A DNA stretch of 64,000 bases. It comes from Pelomonas sp. Root1217. GTDB lineage: Bacteria; Pseudomonadota; Gammaproteobacteria; Burkholderiales; Burkholderiaceae_C. The stretch is from NCBI RefSeq assembly GCF_001425705.1, contig NZ_LMDC01000023.1, positions 1,463-65,462 on the forward strand, written 5' to 3'. A program made the position numbers and the translations under genes. The notes under the pieces are model-generated. The model had not been told where the DNA came from. It searched no databases and saw only the letters and a list, made by a program, of their open reading frames with translations. This document shows, piece by piece, positions 47,976-56,561 of this stretch; positions within the stretch are counted from its first letter, which is position 1, and every line of letters begins with the position of its first letter.

Positions 47976-49271
47976 TCAGCTCCGCAGGGCCGCCACCGGT
48001 GCCAGCTGCGCCGCCCGCCGGGCCGGCACCCACACAGCCAGTTGGCCCAAGGCCCACAGCGCCAATGCGCCAGCGGGTAGATAGACCCAGGGCAGGCGCG
48101 GCAGCTCATAGCTTTGCATCAACAGCTGGCTCAGCGCCCAGGCGCCGACCATGCCGATGAGGATGCCGGTCGTCGTCAGCAGCAGGTTCTCGACCTGGAA
48201 GTAGCGCCGGATCTGGCCCTCGGTGGCACCCAACGCGCGGCGGGTGCCGATCATGCGGGTGCGCTGCTGCACCCAGAAGCTGGCCAAGCCGACGATGCCC
48301 ATGGCCGTGACGAGCAGCAGCGACACGCAGACGCCGCCCATCAGCCAGGCCATCGCGCGGTCCTGGGCGTAGAACTCGGCACGCATCTCGGTCAGCGGCC
48401 GGCCCTGGGTGACGACGCGGCTCTTGTCATCCGCCTCCAGCAGTGCGGTCGCGGCCTTGATCTGGGCGTCGCGCTGGGCGGCGTCGACCCGCAGCACGTA
48501 GTTGCCGCCGCTGCGCAGCGGGAAGATCATCGCGGCGCCACCTTCGCTGCGCGCGCGGTGCAACTGGGGATGCGTCAGCGTCTCCACCACGCCGATGACG
48601 GTCGACGGAGAGCTGCCAAAGACGTAGATCGACTGGCCCAGCGGTGAGCGGCCGCCGAAGAGCTTGTCGGCCAGCACCTTGTTGACGATGACCTGGGGAA
48701 TGTTCGGCTGCGGCACGCTGAAGACCTGGAAGCTGTCCAGCACCTCGTCGGGCGCGAAGTTGCGCCCCTCCAGCAGCTTGAGGCCGTAGGTCGCCAGCAG
48801 CTGGTCGTCCCCCGTGTACTGCGACGCGACGATGCGCAGGCCCTTGCTGTCGGGTTCCAGCGTCACGCCGCTGTTGTTGCTGTTGTTGCCGTAGACGATC
48901 TGGTTGGACGACGTCGCGGCCTTCACGCCCGGCAGCGTGCGCAGCCGCGCCATGTCCGCGGCCACGATGCCGGCGGTGCGTTCGCGCGGCGTTGGCTTGC
49001 TGTCGCGCAGGTTGAGCACGATGAGCTCTGACTCGGCCATGCCGCTGTCGGCGTTGAGCGCCTGGATGCGAGTCTGGATCAGGTGCAATGCGTTGGTGAC
49101 GATGGCGCAGGTCAGCGCCACCTCCAGCACGATGAGGCCCGCCGCGATCTTGTGGCGGCGCAGCGTCGACAGGATGGGTGCGAGGTCGCTCAAGGCCCGC
49201 CCGAAGGCACCGAGGGGTGCAGAACCTGCGCGGGCGGGAGAGACGATGGACAGCGTGGTGGTATCGGACAT
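47976..49271 (-). CDS. ABC transporter permease, MacB/FtsX type (second)
   Basis: 431 residues. N-terminal TM (KIAAGLIVLEVALTCAIVTNAL), a periplasmic MacB_PCD-like domain (about 70-290) and three C-terminal TMs of the FtsX domain with QQRTRMIGTRRALGATEGQIRRYF. Starts with ATG 49271 overlapping the stop of the first permease (TGATG). The two permeases presumably form a heterodimer with the ATPase encoded upstream. Last gene of the operon. Confidence 0.88.
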   Translation of the reverse strand: MSDTTTLSIVSPARAGSAPLGAFGRALSDLAPILSTLRRHKIAAGLIVLEVALTCAIVTNALHLIQTRIQALNADSGMAESELIVLNLRDSKPTPRERTAGIVAADMARLRTLPGVKAATSSNQIVYGNNSNNSGVTLEPDSKGLRIVASQYTGDDQLLATYGLKLLEGRNFAPDEVLDSFQVFSVPQPNIPQVIVNKVLADKLFGGRSPLGQSIYVFGSSPSTVIGVVETLTHPQLHRARSEGGAAMIFPLRSGGNYVLRVDAAQRDAQIKAATALLEADDKSRVVTQGRPLTEMRAEFYAQDRAMAWLMGGVCVSLLLVTAMGIVGLASFWVQQRTRMIGTRRALGATEGQIRRYFQVENLLLTTTGILIGMVGAWALSQLLMQSYELPRLPWVYLPAGALALWALGQLAVWVPARRAAQLAPVAALRS

Positions 49272-50578
49272 CACTGCACCTTCAGTTGGACGGCAGGGGT
49301 GACGAGGGCCGCGCGCCAGGCCGGCAGCAGGCCGGCCAGCAGGCTGGCCAGCAGCGCCAGGCCCAGCGTCAGGGCCAGCATGGAAGCGTCCAGCTCGGCC
49401 AGCTTGGCATAGTCGTTCGGGCTCTGGCGCACCAGCCACAGGCCACCCTGGGCGAACAGCAGGCCGAGCAGCGCGCCGGCCAGGCCGAGCAGGCCGGCCT
49501 CGACGACGAACTGCTTGAAGATGTCGCCACGCGTTGCGCCCAGGGCGCGGCGCACGCCGATCTCGCCGCTGCGGCGCAGCGTCTTGGCCAGCAGCAGGCC
49601 CACCATGTTGACGACGCAGACGGCCAGGAAACCGAAGGCCAGCCAGGTCTGCAGGCGCACGTCGGCGGGCAGCACCTTCTGCGCGCCCAGCCACTCCATC
49701 ACATTGCGCAGCCGCACATTGGTCGGCCGCTCGAAGCGCCCGGCCTTGCGCTGCGCTTCGGAATAGGCGACCAGGTAGTCGCGGTAGGCCGCGGCGTCCT
49801 CCGGCCGGGCGAACTCCACCCAGTACTGCACCCACGCGCAGGCGGCGTTCAGGTCGTACGAGCTGCCGCCGGCAGCGCCGCGCGCCCAGCAGTCGGTGTT
49901 GCCCCAGTGACCCATCTTCATGGCCATGGCGGTGGAGAACGGCAGGAAGAAATCCTCCGTCTCGGTATAGCTGCCGAGCGTCAGGTCCCAGAAATGCGGC
50001 TTGACGTGCCAGGGCTTGAGCACGCCGATGACGCGCAGGGGTTGGCCACGCACGATGATCTCTTTGCCGACGCTGTTGGCACCGCCGAAGAGCTTCTCGT
50101 TCAAGGCTGCCGAGATGACAGCCACGCGTGCCTCGGCCTCGTCGTCGGCCGCGCTCCAGCCGCCGCCGTGCTGCCAGGGCGCCTCGAACATCGCGAAGAA
50201 GTCGGCCGTCGTGTAGCGCGTGCTGGAAAAGACCGGCTTGGTCTTGGCGTCCGGCAGCGACACGGCGGTGTTGAAGCCGCTGGACATGACCTGGCGCGGC
50301 GCTTTTCTGTCGCGCAGCAGGGCCGTGGCGTCGAAGCGGGTCAGATCGAAAGTCGGCTCGTCGCCGGCCTTCCAGCCGACCATGTCCGAGGCATCGAGCT
50401 GCACATTGAACAGGCGCGCGCTCTTGGCCGGAATGGGGTCGCCGGACAGCACGTGATAGACGGTCAGCGTCGTCATGCAGGCGCCGATGCCCAGCGCCAG
50501 GGCCAGCACCATCAACGCTGAGAGGCCCTTGGCGGCCAGCGTGTTGCGCCAGGCGAGTTCGAGGTAGTGAAGAAACAT
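49271..50578 (-). CDS. ABC transporter permease, MacB/FtsX type (first)
   Basis: 435 residues. TM1 (GLSALMVLALALGIGACMTTLTVY), periplasmic domain (about 45-290), and FtsX-type C-terminal helices with KTLRRSGEIGVRRALGATRGDIFKQFVVEAGLLGL. Overlaps the TolC-like gene stop by 1 bp. Export substrate unknown; MacB-like mechanotransmission of a periplasmic substrate toward the outer membrane channel is the family model. Confidence 0.9.
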   Translation of the reverse strand: MFLHYLELAWRNTLAAKGLSALMVLALALGIGACMTTLTVYHVLSGDPIPAKSARLFNVQLDASDMVGWKAGDEPTFDLTRFDATALLRDRKAPRQVMSSGFNTAVSLPDAKTKPVFSSTRYTTADFFAMFEAPWQHGGGWSAADDEAEARVAVISAALNEKLFGGANSVGKEIIVRGQPLRVIGVLKPWHVKPHFWDLTLGSYTETEDFFLPFSTAMAMKMGHWGNTDCWARGAAGGSSYDLNAACAWVQYWVEFARPEDAAAYRDYLVAYSEAQRKAGRFERPTNVRLRNVMEWLGAQKVLPADVRLQTWLAFGFLAVCVVNMVGLLLAKTLRRSGEIGVRRALGATRGDIFKQFVVEAGLLGLAGALLGLLFAQGGLWLVRQSPNDYAKLAELDASMLALTLGLALLASLLAGLLPAWRAALVTPAVQLKVQ

Positions 50579-51867
50579 CAGCGGTTCTCCAGAAGAGCGT
50601 TGACGGTGGCGAGTTCGGCATCGCCGAGGGAACCTGCCGCCTGGTGCAGGGCCAGCAGGGCCAGCACATGGCGGTGGCGGGCCTGGGTCTGCGCGTTCTG
50701 CGCGCCGGCCAGGGTCTGGATGGCAAGCAGCAGGTCGGTGGTGCTGCGCGTGCCCAGGGTCAGCCCGGTGCGCGTGGCTTCGAGCGCGCGCTCGGCGGCC
50801 TCGACGGCGACCTGCGCGGAGCGCAGCTGCACCGCGCCCTGGCCCACGGCCAGGTGCTGCGCCCTCACCTCGCGCAGCACGGCGCGGCGGCCGGCTTCGA
50901 GCTGCTCGCGGGCGGCATCCCGCTGAAAGCCGGCGCGGTCGGCCGCAGCGGCCACGGCGCCGCCGGCAAACAGCGGCACGGTCAGGCGCAGGCCGACCAG
51001 CGTCGGCGTGCGGCTGGCATCGAAGGCCGACACGCCGCTACCTCCACCGACATTGCGGCGCTGCGTCGTGTCCACGCCCACACTCAGTGTCGGCAGATGG
51101 CCGGCGCGCGCGGCGGAGATGCGCTGCTCGCTGGCCTGCACGTCCAGCTGCAGCGCGCGCAACTCGGGGTTGGCCTGCAGCGCACGCGCGGTCCAGGCTT
51201 CGGCGTCGTCGGGGAGGGCTTGCGCATCCAGCGCACGGCGCAGCGGCTGCAGGGTCGTGACCGGCACGCCAGTCAACTGGGCCAGGGCCTCGCGGGCATC
51301 GGCCAGGTTCAGCTCGGCGGCCAGCGTGTTGCTGCGCGCCAGTTCGCGGTAGGCGCGCGACTGGTCGGCCTCGACCTGGGCCGACAGGCCGGCCTTGAAG
51401 CGCGTGTCGGCCTCGCTGACCTGGCGGGCGAAGGCCTCTTCATTGGCGCGCGCCGTGGCCAGTTGGGCCTGGGCCGACAGCAGGCCGAAATAGGCGTCGG
51501 CGACGCGGGCCCGCGCGGCCTGCTCGGCGGCGGCCAGGCGCGCGGACTGGGCCGAGGCCTGGCTGCGGCTGGCGTCCCATTCGCGCAGCGCGGCCAGGTC
51601 GAAGAGGGGCTGGCTGATGCTGCTCGTCGTCGTGCGCGAGCGCTCGCCACTGCCGTTCTCGCGCTGCTCGCTGCTCTGCAGGTTCCACTGCGGCAGCAGC
51701 GCCGCGCGGGCTTCGCGTGAGGCCGCTTCCTGCGCGCCGTTGAAGGCCGCGGCCTGGCGCAGCAGCGGGTCGGCCGCGCGCGCCTGCGCCCAGACCTGCA
51801 GCAGGTCGTCGGCGCGGGCCGCGGTGGTGGCCGCCAGCAGCACGAGGACAAAGGTCAGTCGACGCAT
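50578..51867 (-). CDS. TolC-family outer membrane efflux protein
   Basis: 429 residues. Signal peptide [19 protein letters not shown], then two OEP repeats with long coiled-coil helices ([82 protein letters not shown]), characteristic of TolC channels. The TTG at 51876 is an alternative start that would overlap the ATPase stop. It is sandwiched between ATPase and permease genes, so the tripartite pump is encoded in one operon. Confidence 0.92.
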   Translation of the reverse strand: MRRLTFVLVLLAATTAARADDLLQVWAQARAADPLLRQAAAFNGAQEAASREARAALLPQWNLQSSEQRENGSGERSRTTTSSISQPLFDLAALREWDASRSQASAQSARLAAAEQAARARVADAYFGLLSAQAQLATARANEEAFARQVSEADTRFKAGLSAQVEADQSRAYRELARSNTLAAELNLADAREALAQLTGVPVTTLQPLRRALDAQALPDDAEAWTARALQANPELRALQLDVQASEQRISAARAGHLPTLSVGVDTTQRRNVGGGSGVSAFDASRTPTLVGLRLTVPLFAGGAVAAAADRAGFQRDAAREQLEAGRRAVLREVRAQHLAVGQGAVQLRSAQVAVEAAERALEATRTGLTLGTRSTTDLLLAIQTLAGAQNAQTQARHRHVLALLALHQAAGSLGDAELATVNALLENR

Positions 51868-51872
51868 GGAGA

Positions 51873-52556
51873 TCAAGCGGCCAACTCGGCCGCGAGGTCG
51901 ACAACCTGGCCGTCGATGACATGGACATTGCGCTGCGCACGTGCGGCCAGCTGCGGGTCATGGGTGACCATGACGATGGTGGCGCCGTCGCGGTGCAGCT
52001 CTTCCAGCAGCTCCATGACGCTGCGCGCCATCGCGCTGTCGAGGTTGCCGGTGGGTTCATCCGCCAGCAGCAGGCGCGGCTCGCCGGCCAGGGCCCGGGC
52101 GATGGCCACGCGCTGTTGCTGGCCGCCGGACAGCTCGGCCGGGTAGTGGCGGCCGCGGGCCGACAGGCCGACGCGGGCAAGCGCATCGGCGGCGCGCTTC
52201 TTGCGCTCGGCGCCGCCAAAACCGCGGTAGCGCAGCGGCACTTCGATGTTGTCCAGCACGCTCAGGTCGGGGATCAGGTTGAAGGCCTGAAAGATGAAGC
52301 CGATCTTCTGGTTGCGGATGCGCGAGCGCTCGGCGTCGCCCATGCGGCTGACGTCGATGCCGTCGAGCTTGTAGCTGCCGCCGCTGAAGGCTTCCAGCAG
52401 GCCAGCGATGGTCAGGAAGGTCGTCTTGCCCGAGCCCGAAGGCCCGGTCACCGCGACGAACTCGCCCTCGTTGACGGTCAGGTTGAAGTCGCGCAAGGCA
52501 TAGGTCTCGACCATTTCGGTGCGGTAGACCTTCTGCAGTTTTTCCATCTGGAGCAT
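51873..52556 (-). CDS. ABC transporter ATPase, LolD/MacB type
   Basis: 227 residues: Walker [11 protein letters not shown]-loop [22 protein letters not shown], signature [15 protein letters not shown], Walker [15 protein letters not shown], switch VMVTHD. Separate-subunit ATPase of the MacAB-like exporter. The gene lies just downstream of the 549-bp inverted-repeat element that splits it from the adaptor gene, so readthrough or an internal promoter is needed. Confidence 0.93.
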   Translation of the reverse strand: MLQMEKLQKVYRTEMVETYALRDFNLTVNEGEFVAVTGPSGSGKTTFLTIAGLLEAFSGGSYKLDGIDVSRMGDAERSRIRNQKIGFIFQAFNLIPDLSVLDNIEVPLRYRGFGGAERKKRAADALARVGLSARGRHYPAELSGGQQQRVAIARALAGEPRLLLADEPTGNLDSAMARSVMELLEELHRDGATIVMVTHDPQLAARAQRNVHVIDGQVVDLAAELAA

Positions 52557-52649
52557 GGGGGTTGTCCTGTTCAGTCGGAGTGGGTTTGGTCGCGATCAGC
52601 TTTGCCGACGGCTTGGTTTGTCTAGGCGGCACCTGCTTGGTGGCAAGGT

Positions 52650-53198
52650 GCCGGGAGTCCCGCCCGGCGGCGGGGTAACTTTCTTCTGCGGGGCCAGAAG
52701 AAAGTCACCAAAGAAGAGGCCCTGAACCGCACACGATCGCGACGACGCCATGAGCGTCGCGCGAAAACTCTCTGCATCGTTTCGGGAAGACGCGACCCGC
52801 TGCGCTCTCGCTGCTGTCCCTATGACGAGCACCATCCACCGCCCCTTCACGCCGGTTAACGCCGGCTGCACGCCGGGCTCATCAGGAATACCGCGTCGCT
52901 GGGGCGACGGCACGGAGGTGCTGGCAGCGGCCGCGTCGCCCGAGCGACGTTGTATTTGGTTTTCTGGTGAGCTCGGCGTGCAGCCGCGCGTTAAGCGGGC
53001 AGGTGGTGTGATGGATGGTGCTGGTGACAGGGACCGCAGCGAGAGCGCAGCGGGTCGCGTCTGCCCAATCACCGAGTGGCTGTTGCACGGCACAGCTCGT
53101 GCACGTGGTGCTGGTGTGCGGTTCAGGGCCTCTTCTTTGGTGACTTTCTTCTGGCCCCGCAGAAGAAAGTTACCCGGCCGCCGGGACGGACTCCCGGC
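52650..53198. repeat. 549-bp inverted-repeat element inside the export operon
   Basis: Outer arms 52650-52734 and 53114-53198 are 85 bp each and match as reverse complements at 82 positions. After a non-matching 55 bp, inner arms (about 52790-52890 and 52960-53060) pair again, for example ACGCGACCCGCTGCGCTCTC on both strands. A central hairpin CGTCGC..GGGCGACG closes it near 52900-52950. Each outer arm also contains its own small stem ACTTTCTTCTG/CAGAAGAAAGT. Open frames inside run on both strands but look like no protein. It fills the 696-bp gap between adaptor and ATPase genes. Confidence 0.85.
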
Positions 53199-53252
53199 AA
53201 TGCAGCGATCAGCAGCATTCGTCGCAAAAGCAACCTGACCAAACATCACAAA

Positions 53253-54530
53253 TCAATCCGCAATCAGGACGCGCTCCGCGCCCTTGAAGTTGTCCGACCC
53301 GGAGATGACGACACGGTCTCCGACCTGCAGGCCCGAGATCACCTCGACCCGTTCCAGCGAACGCGCACCCAGCTTGACGGCAACCTTCTCGGCCACGCCG
53401 CCCCGCACCACATAGGCAAAGCTGCCGCCGCTCTCGTCGACGAAGCTGCCGCGGGCCACGCCCAGCACCTTGTCGCGCTTGTCCAGCAGCACCCGCACCG
53501 ACAGGCGCTGGTTCTGGCGCAGCTGCTCGGGCTGTTGCCCGGCAAAGCGCAGCCGCGCGCTGACCTCGCCATTGACGACCTCGGGCGAGACCGAGCTGAC
53601 CTGGCCGGCCCAGCGCTGGCCGTTGCCGGTGATCTCGCCGGGCATGCCGGGCTGCAGTTCGCGGGCGAAGCTCTCGGCCACCTGCATCTGCACCTCCAGC
53701 GCCGACAGGTCGATGACCGACAGCAGCTTGGTGTCGCGGGCGACGTTGGTGCGGTCGGGAATGAAGAGCTGGCCGACCTGGCCGTCCACCGGCGAGCGCA
53801 CCTGCAGCTCGGCCACCTGGCGCTCCAGGTCGGCCACCAACAGCTGCTGGCGGGCCAGGGCGCTTTGCTTGGCCTGCACGTCGAGCTTGAGGCTGTCGGT
53901 CTTCAGGCCGCGCAGGTCGCGAGCCTGGTCGTGAGCGAGCTTGGCCTTGGCCAGCGTGTCCTGGGCGCGCTCGACCTGCATGCGCGCCGTGGCGCCGGCC
54001 TCGAAGGCCTGGGTCTGGCGGGCCAGGTCGTTCTGGGCCGTCTGCTGGTCGATGCGGGCGTTTTCAAACGCGCTCTGCAGCGCGGCCGACTGCTGGCGGG
54101 CCTCGACCTCGGCGCGGGCCAGGTCGGCGCGCAAGGCATCGACATTGCTGCGCTCCTGCGCCAGACGGTTGGTCAGCTCGGGTGAGTCGACGCGGGCCAG
54201 CACCTGGTTGCGCTTGACCGGGTCACCGGCCTGCACGGCGAGCGTGACGGTGCCGGCGCCGGGCGCGAACAGCGTCGGGCTCTGCGCGGCGACGACACGG
54301 CCTTCGCCGGCGACGTCGCGCGTCAGCGGTGCCACGTCGACGGTGGCCACGGACAGCCGGGCGATGCTGACTGCTGAGTCGGCGGACAGCATCTGCTTGA
54401 TTCGGCCGCCGCTCACCAGCACGAGCACGGCCACGACGCCCGCGCCGCCGGCCAGCAGCAGCGGCCAGCGCCGGGACTTTTGAGCGAGGGGGCGGTCCTG
54501 TTCCGAAGTGTCGCGAAAGCGGGTGTTCAT
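53253..54530 (-). CDS. Membrane fusion (HlyD/MacA-type) adaptor protein
   Basis: 425 residues. TM anchor (WPLLLAGGAGVVAVLVLVSGG), biotinyl-lipoyl-like halves (LFAPGAGTVTLAVQAGDPVKRNQVLARVDSPEL; LQVRSPVDGQVGQLFIPDRTNVARDTKLLSVIDLS), a long coiled-coil hairpin (about 120-230) and beta-barrel/membrane-proximal domains. Start at ATG 54530 with GGAAGACAGGGC upstream. First gene of the export operon; connects the permeases to the TolC-like channel. Confidence 0.92.
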   Translation of the reverse strand: MNTRFRDTSEQDRPLAQKSRRWPLLLAGGAGVVAVLVLVSGGRIKQMLSADSAVSIARLSVATVDVAPLTRDVAGEGRVVAAQSPTLFAPGAGTVTLAVQAGDPVKRNQVLARVDSPELTNRLAQERSNVDALRADLARAEVEARQQSAALQSAFENARIDQQTAQNDLARQTQAFEAGATARMQVERAQDTLAKAKLAHDQARDLRGLKTDSLKLDVQAKQSALARQQLLVADLERQVAELQVRSPVDGQVGQLFIPDRTNVARDTKLLSVIDLSALEVQMQVAESFARELQPGMPGEITGNGQRWAGQVSSVSPEVVNGEVSARLRFAGQQPEQLRQNQRLSVRVLLDKRDKVLGVARGSFVDESGGSFAYVVRGGVAEKVAVKLGARSLERVEVISGLQVGDRVVISGSDNFKGAERVLIAD

Positions 54531-54542
54531 GCCCTGTCTTCC

Positions 54543-54557
54543 GCAAGGGATGTGCCA
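54543..54557 (-). promoter_or_regulatory. Candidate sigma-54 promoter of the export operon
   Basis: On the minus strand TGGCACATCCCTTGC has the GG and GC doublets 10 nt apart, the exact RpoN -24/-12 spacing. The predicted start site is near 54531, right at the adaptor ATG, leaving no leader; so either the mRNA is leaderless, the start codon is later, or the match is fortuitous. Confidence 0.45.
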
Positions 54558-54600
54558 GCACGCGCCGCGTGAAAAATCAACGACTTGCAGCCGTGACATG

Positions 54601-54612
54601 TGTCCGCGGACA
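54601..54612. promoter_or_regulatory. Palindrome TGTCCGCGGACA, candidate activator site
   Basis: Perfect 12-bp palindrome about 70-80 bp upstream of the predicted sigma-54 start site, followed by the related GCGGACAGTCCG and CCGTCCGC. Its placement suits an enhancer-binding protein. Confidence 0.5.
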
Positions 54613-54734
54613 GGTGGCGGACAGTCCGAACAAGCTCAGCAACCGTCCGCAGCGTTTGCTTACGAAAGCGCACAACTGGTGGCGAGACGACACGAGTGGC
54701 CGGCTCCAACAATCGCGCCGCTTCGGAGACTGAA

Positions 54735-56384
54735 ATGACTCTCGCCCGACTTTGCCTGCTGGCCGCGCTGACCAGCCTGAGCTGGCCCGCGCTGGCTAAC
54801 GATCTGCCGCCGTCGACCATGACGGAGTCGGAAGCGCGCCGCTTCCTCGCCCAGGCCGGCTTCGGGCCGACGGATGCGAGCGTCACCCAGGTGATGGCCG
54901 GCGGCCGCCCGGCGTGGCTGGCGAGTCAATTCACGCTGGCCAATTCCGACTTCAGCGGCGTGCCCTATGTCGACCCCGATTCGAGCAAGGGTTGCCCCAC
55001 TGGCGCGCCGGCCGCCTGCAAGCGTGACAACTACACCTTGTTCCCGGTGCAGGTGCAGTTCTTCGCCAATGCCGTCAACCAGCCCGACCAGCTGCGCCAG
55101 CGCACGGCCCTGGCGCTGTCGGAGATCCTGGTCGTGTCGGGCAATGTCATCAAGCTGCCCAATGCGATGGCTAACTACCAGCGCATCTTTTTGCGCAACG
55201 CCTTCGGCAACTTCCGCGACGTGCTCAAGGAGGTGACGCTGTCCCCGGCCATGGGGCGCTTCCTGAACATGGCCAACAACGACAAGCCCAACCCGACCAA
55301 GGGTATTGAGCCCAACGAGAACTACGCCCGCGAGGTGCTGCAGCTGTTCTCCATCGGTCTGTCGCAGCTCAACCTCGACGGCAGCGTCCAGCTCGACGCC
55401 AAGGGCCAGCCCATCGCCAGCTACGACCAGGACACGGTCGAAGGTTTCGCCCACGCCTTTACCGGCTGGACCTATGCGCCGCGGCCCGGCGCCACGCGCA
55501 ACAAGTTTGGCAACCCGAGCTACTACGACGCGCCCATGGTCGCCTTCGACGACCATCACGACAAAGGCACGAAGAAGCTGCTGAACGGCACCGTGCTGCC
55601 GGGCGGCCAGACGGCCCAGGCCGACCTCGAGGCCGCTGTCGACAACATCTTCAACCATCCCAATGTCGGCCCCTTCATCGGTCGCCAGCTGATCCAGCAG
55701 CTCGTCACGGCCAACCCCAGCCCGGCCTATGTGCAGCGCGTGGCCACGGCCTTCAACGGCGGGGCCCTCGTCAACGGCCAGCGCAGCAAGCGCGGCGACA
55801 TGAAAGCCGTGCTGACGGCCATCCTGACCGACGCCGAGGCCGCCTCCTCACAGGCGCCCGCCAACTTCGGCAAGCTGCGCGAACCCATCCTGCAGCTGAC
55901 CCACCTGCTGCGCAGCATGGGCGGCGTCAGCGATGGCGTGTGGCTGCGCAGCCAGGCCGCGAGCCTGGGCCAGGCGGTCTACAGCCCGGCCAGCGTCTTC
56001 AACTTCTTCCCGCCCGACTACGACCTCCCCGACAACCCCAGCCTGGACGGCCCGGCCTTCGGCGTCTTCAACGCCAGCGCCGCCTTCAAGTTGAGCGGCG
56101 TGCTGCAGACGGCGCTGAACGGCAAGGGCGTGGCGGCCGACGCTTCCGTGCCCGGCGCCATCGGCACCAAGATCGACCTGGCCCGCTGGCAGGCCCTGGC
56201 CACCACGCCGACCAGCCTCGTCGCCGAGATCAACCGCGTGCTCTTCGCCGGCCGCGCCAGCACGGCGCTGCAGACCGCTCTGCTGAAGGCCGCGCAGATT
56301 GCGCCGGCCACCAAGCCGCTGGATCGCGCCAAGGCGGCGCTCTTCCTCGCCGCGATGTCGCCCGAATACCTGGTGGAGAACTGA
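54735..56384 (+). CDS. DUF1800 family exported protein
   Basis: 549 residues. Signal peptide MTLARLCLLAALTSLSWPALA, then the DUF1800 core (EARRFLAQAGFGPTDASV, QRTALALSEILVVSG, NENYAREVLQLFSIGLSQLN, FAHAFTGWTY, FIGRQLIQQLVTANPSPAYV, SVFNFFPPDY). CGGAGACTGAA precedes ATG 54735. DUF1800 genes almost always pair with DUF1501 genes, as here. Biochemical role unknown. Confidence 0.9.
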   Translation: MTLARLCLLAALTSLSWPALANDLPPSTMTESEARRFLAQAGFGPTDASVTQVMAGGRPAWLASQFTLANSDFSGVPYVDPDSSKGCPTGAPAACKRDNYTLFPVQVQFFANAVNQPDQLRQRTALALSEILVVSGNVIKLPNAMANYQRIFLRNAFGNFRDVLKEVTLSPAMGRFLNMANNDKPNPTKGIEPNENYAREVLQLFSIGLSQLNLDGSVQLDAKGQPIASYDQDTVEGFAHAFTGWTYAPRPGATRNKFGNPSYYDAPMVAFDDHHDKGTKKLLNGTVLPGGQTAQADLEAAVDNIFNHPNVGPFIGRQLIQQLVTANPSPAYVQRVATAFNGGALVNGQRSKRGDMKAVLTAILTDAEAASSQAPANFGKLREPILQLTHLLRSMGGVSDGVWLRSQAASLGQAVYSPASVFNFFPPDYDLPDNPSLDGPAFGVFNASAAFKLSGVLQTALNGKGVAADASVPGAIGTKIDLARWQALATTPTSLVAEINRVLFAGRASTALQTALLKAAQIAPATKPLDRAKAALFLAAMSPEYLVEN

Positions 56385-56393
56385 AGTGAAAAG

Positions 56394-56537
56394 GCCCCTC
56401 GCCCACTCTCGCCTCGCTGAACGCGGACAAGCCTGGTCGGTCCCCCGCGGGGACGGCGATGCTTGCCGGTTCGACCGGCAAGCACATCGCCAAACGGGCC
56501 GGCTCGGGAGCGGCCCAGCGCTCGGCCCGCAAATTCA
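56394..56537. repeat. Intergenic repeat, copy 2
   Basis: Matches the reverse complement of 43241-43466. The core hairpin GGCGATGCTTGCCGG...CCGGCAAGCACATCGCC lies at 56455-56491. It sits between the DUF1800 stop and the DUF1501 start, inside the two-gene operon, and could attenuate or stabilise the mRNA. Confidence 0.8.
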
Positions 56538-56561
56538 CGCGTTCCGGATCGGAGAACTGAC

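Noticed and set aside
52750..53238. Open frames within the 549-bp inverted repeat on both strands
   Set aside because: Their sequence follows from the repeat arms on both strands, with no start signals or domains.
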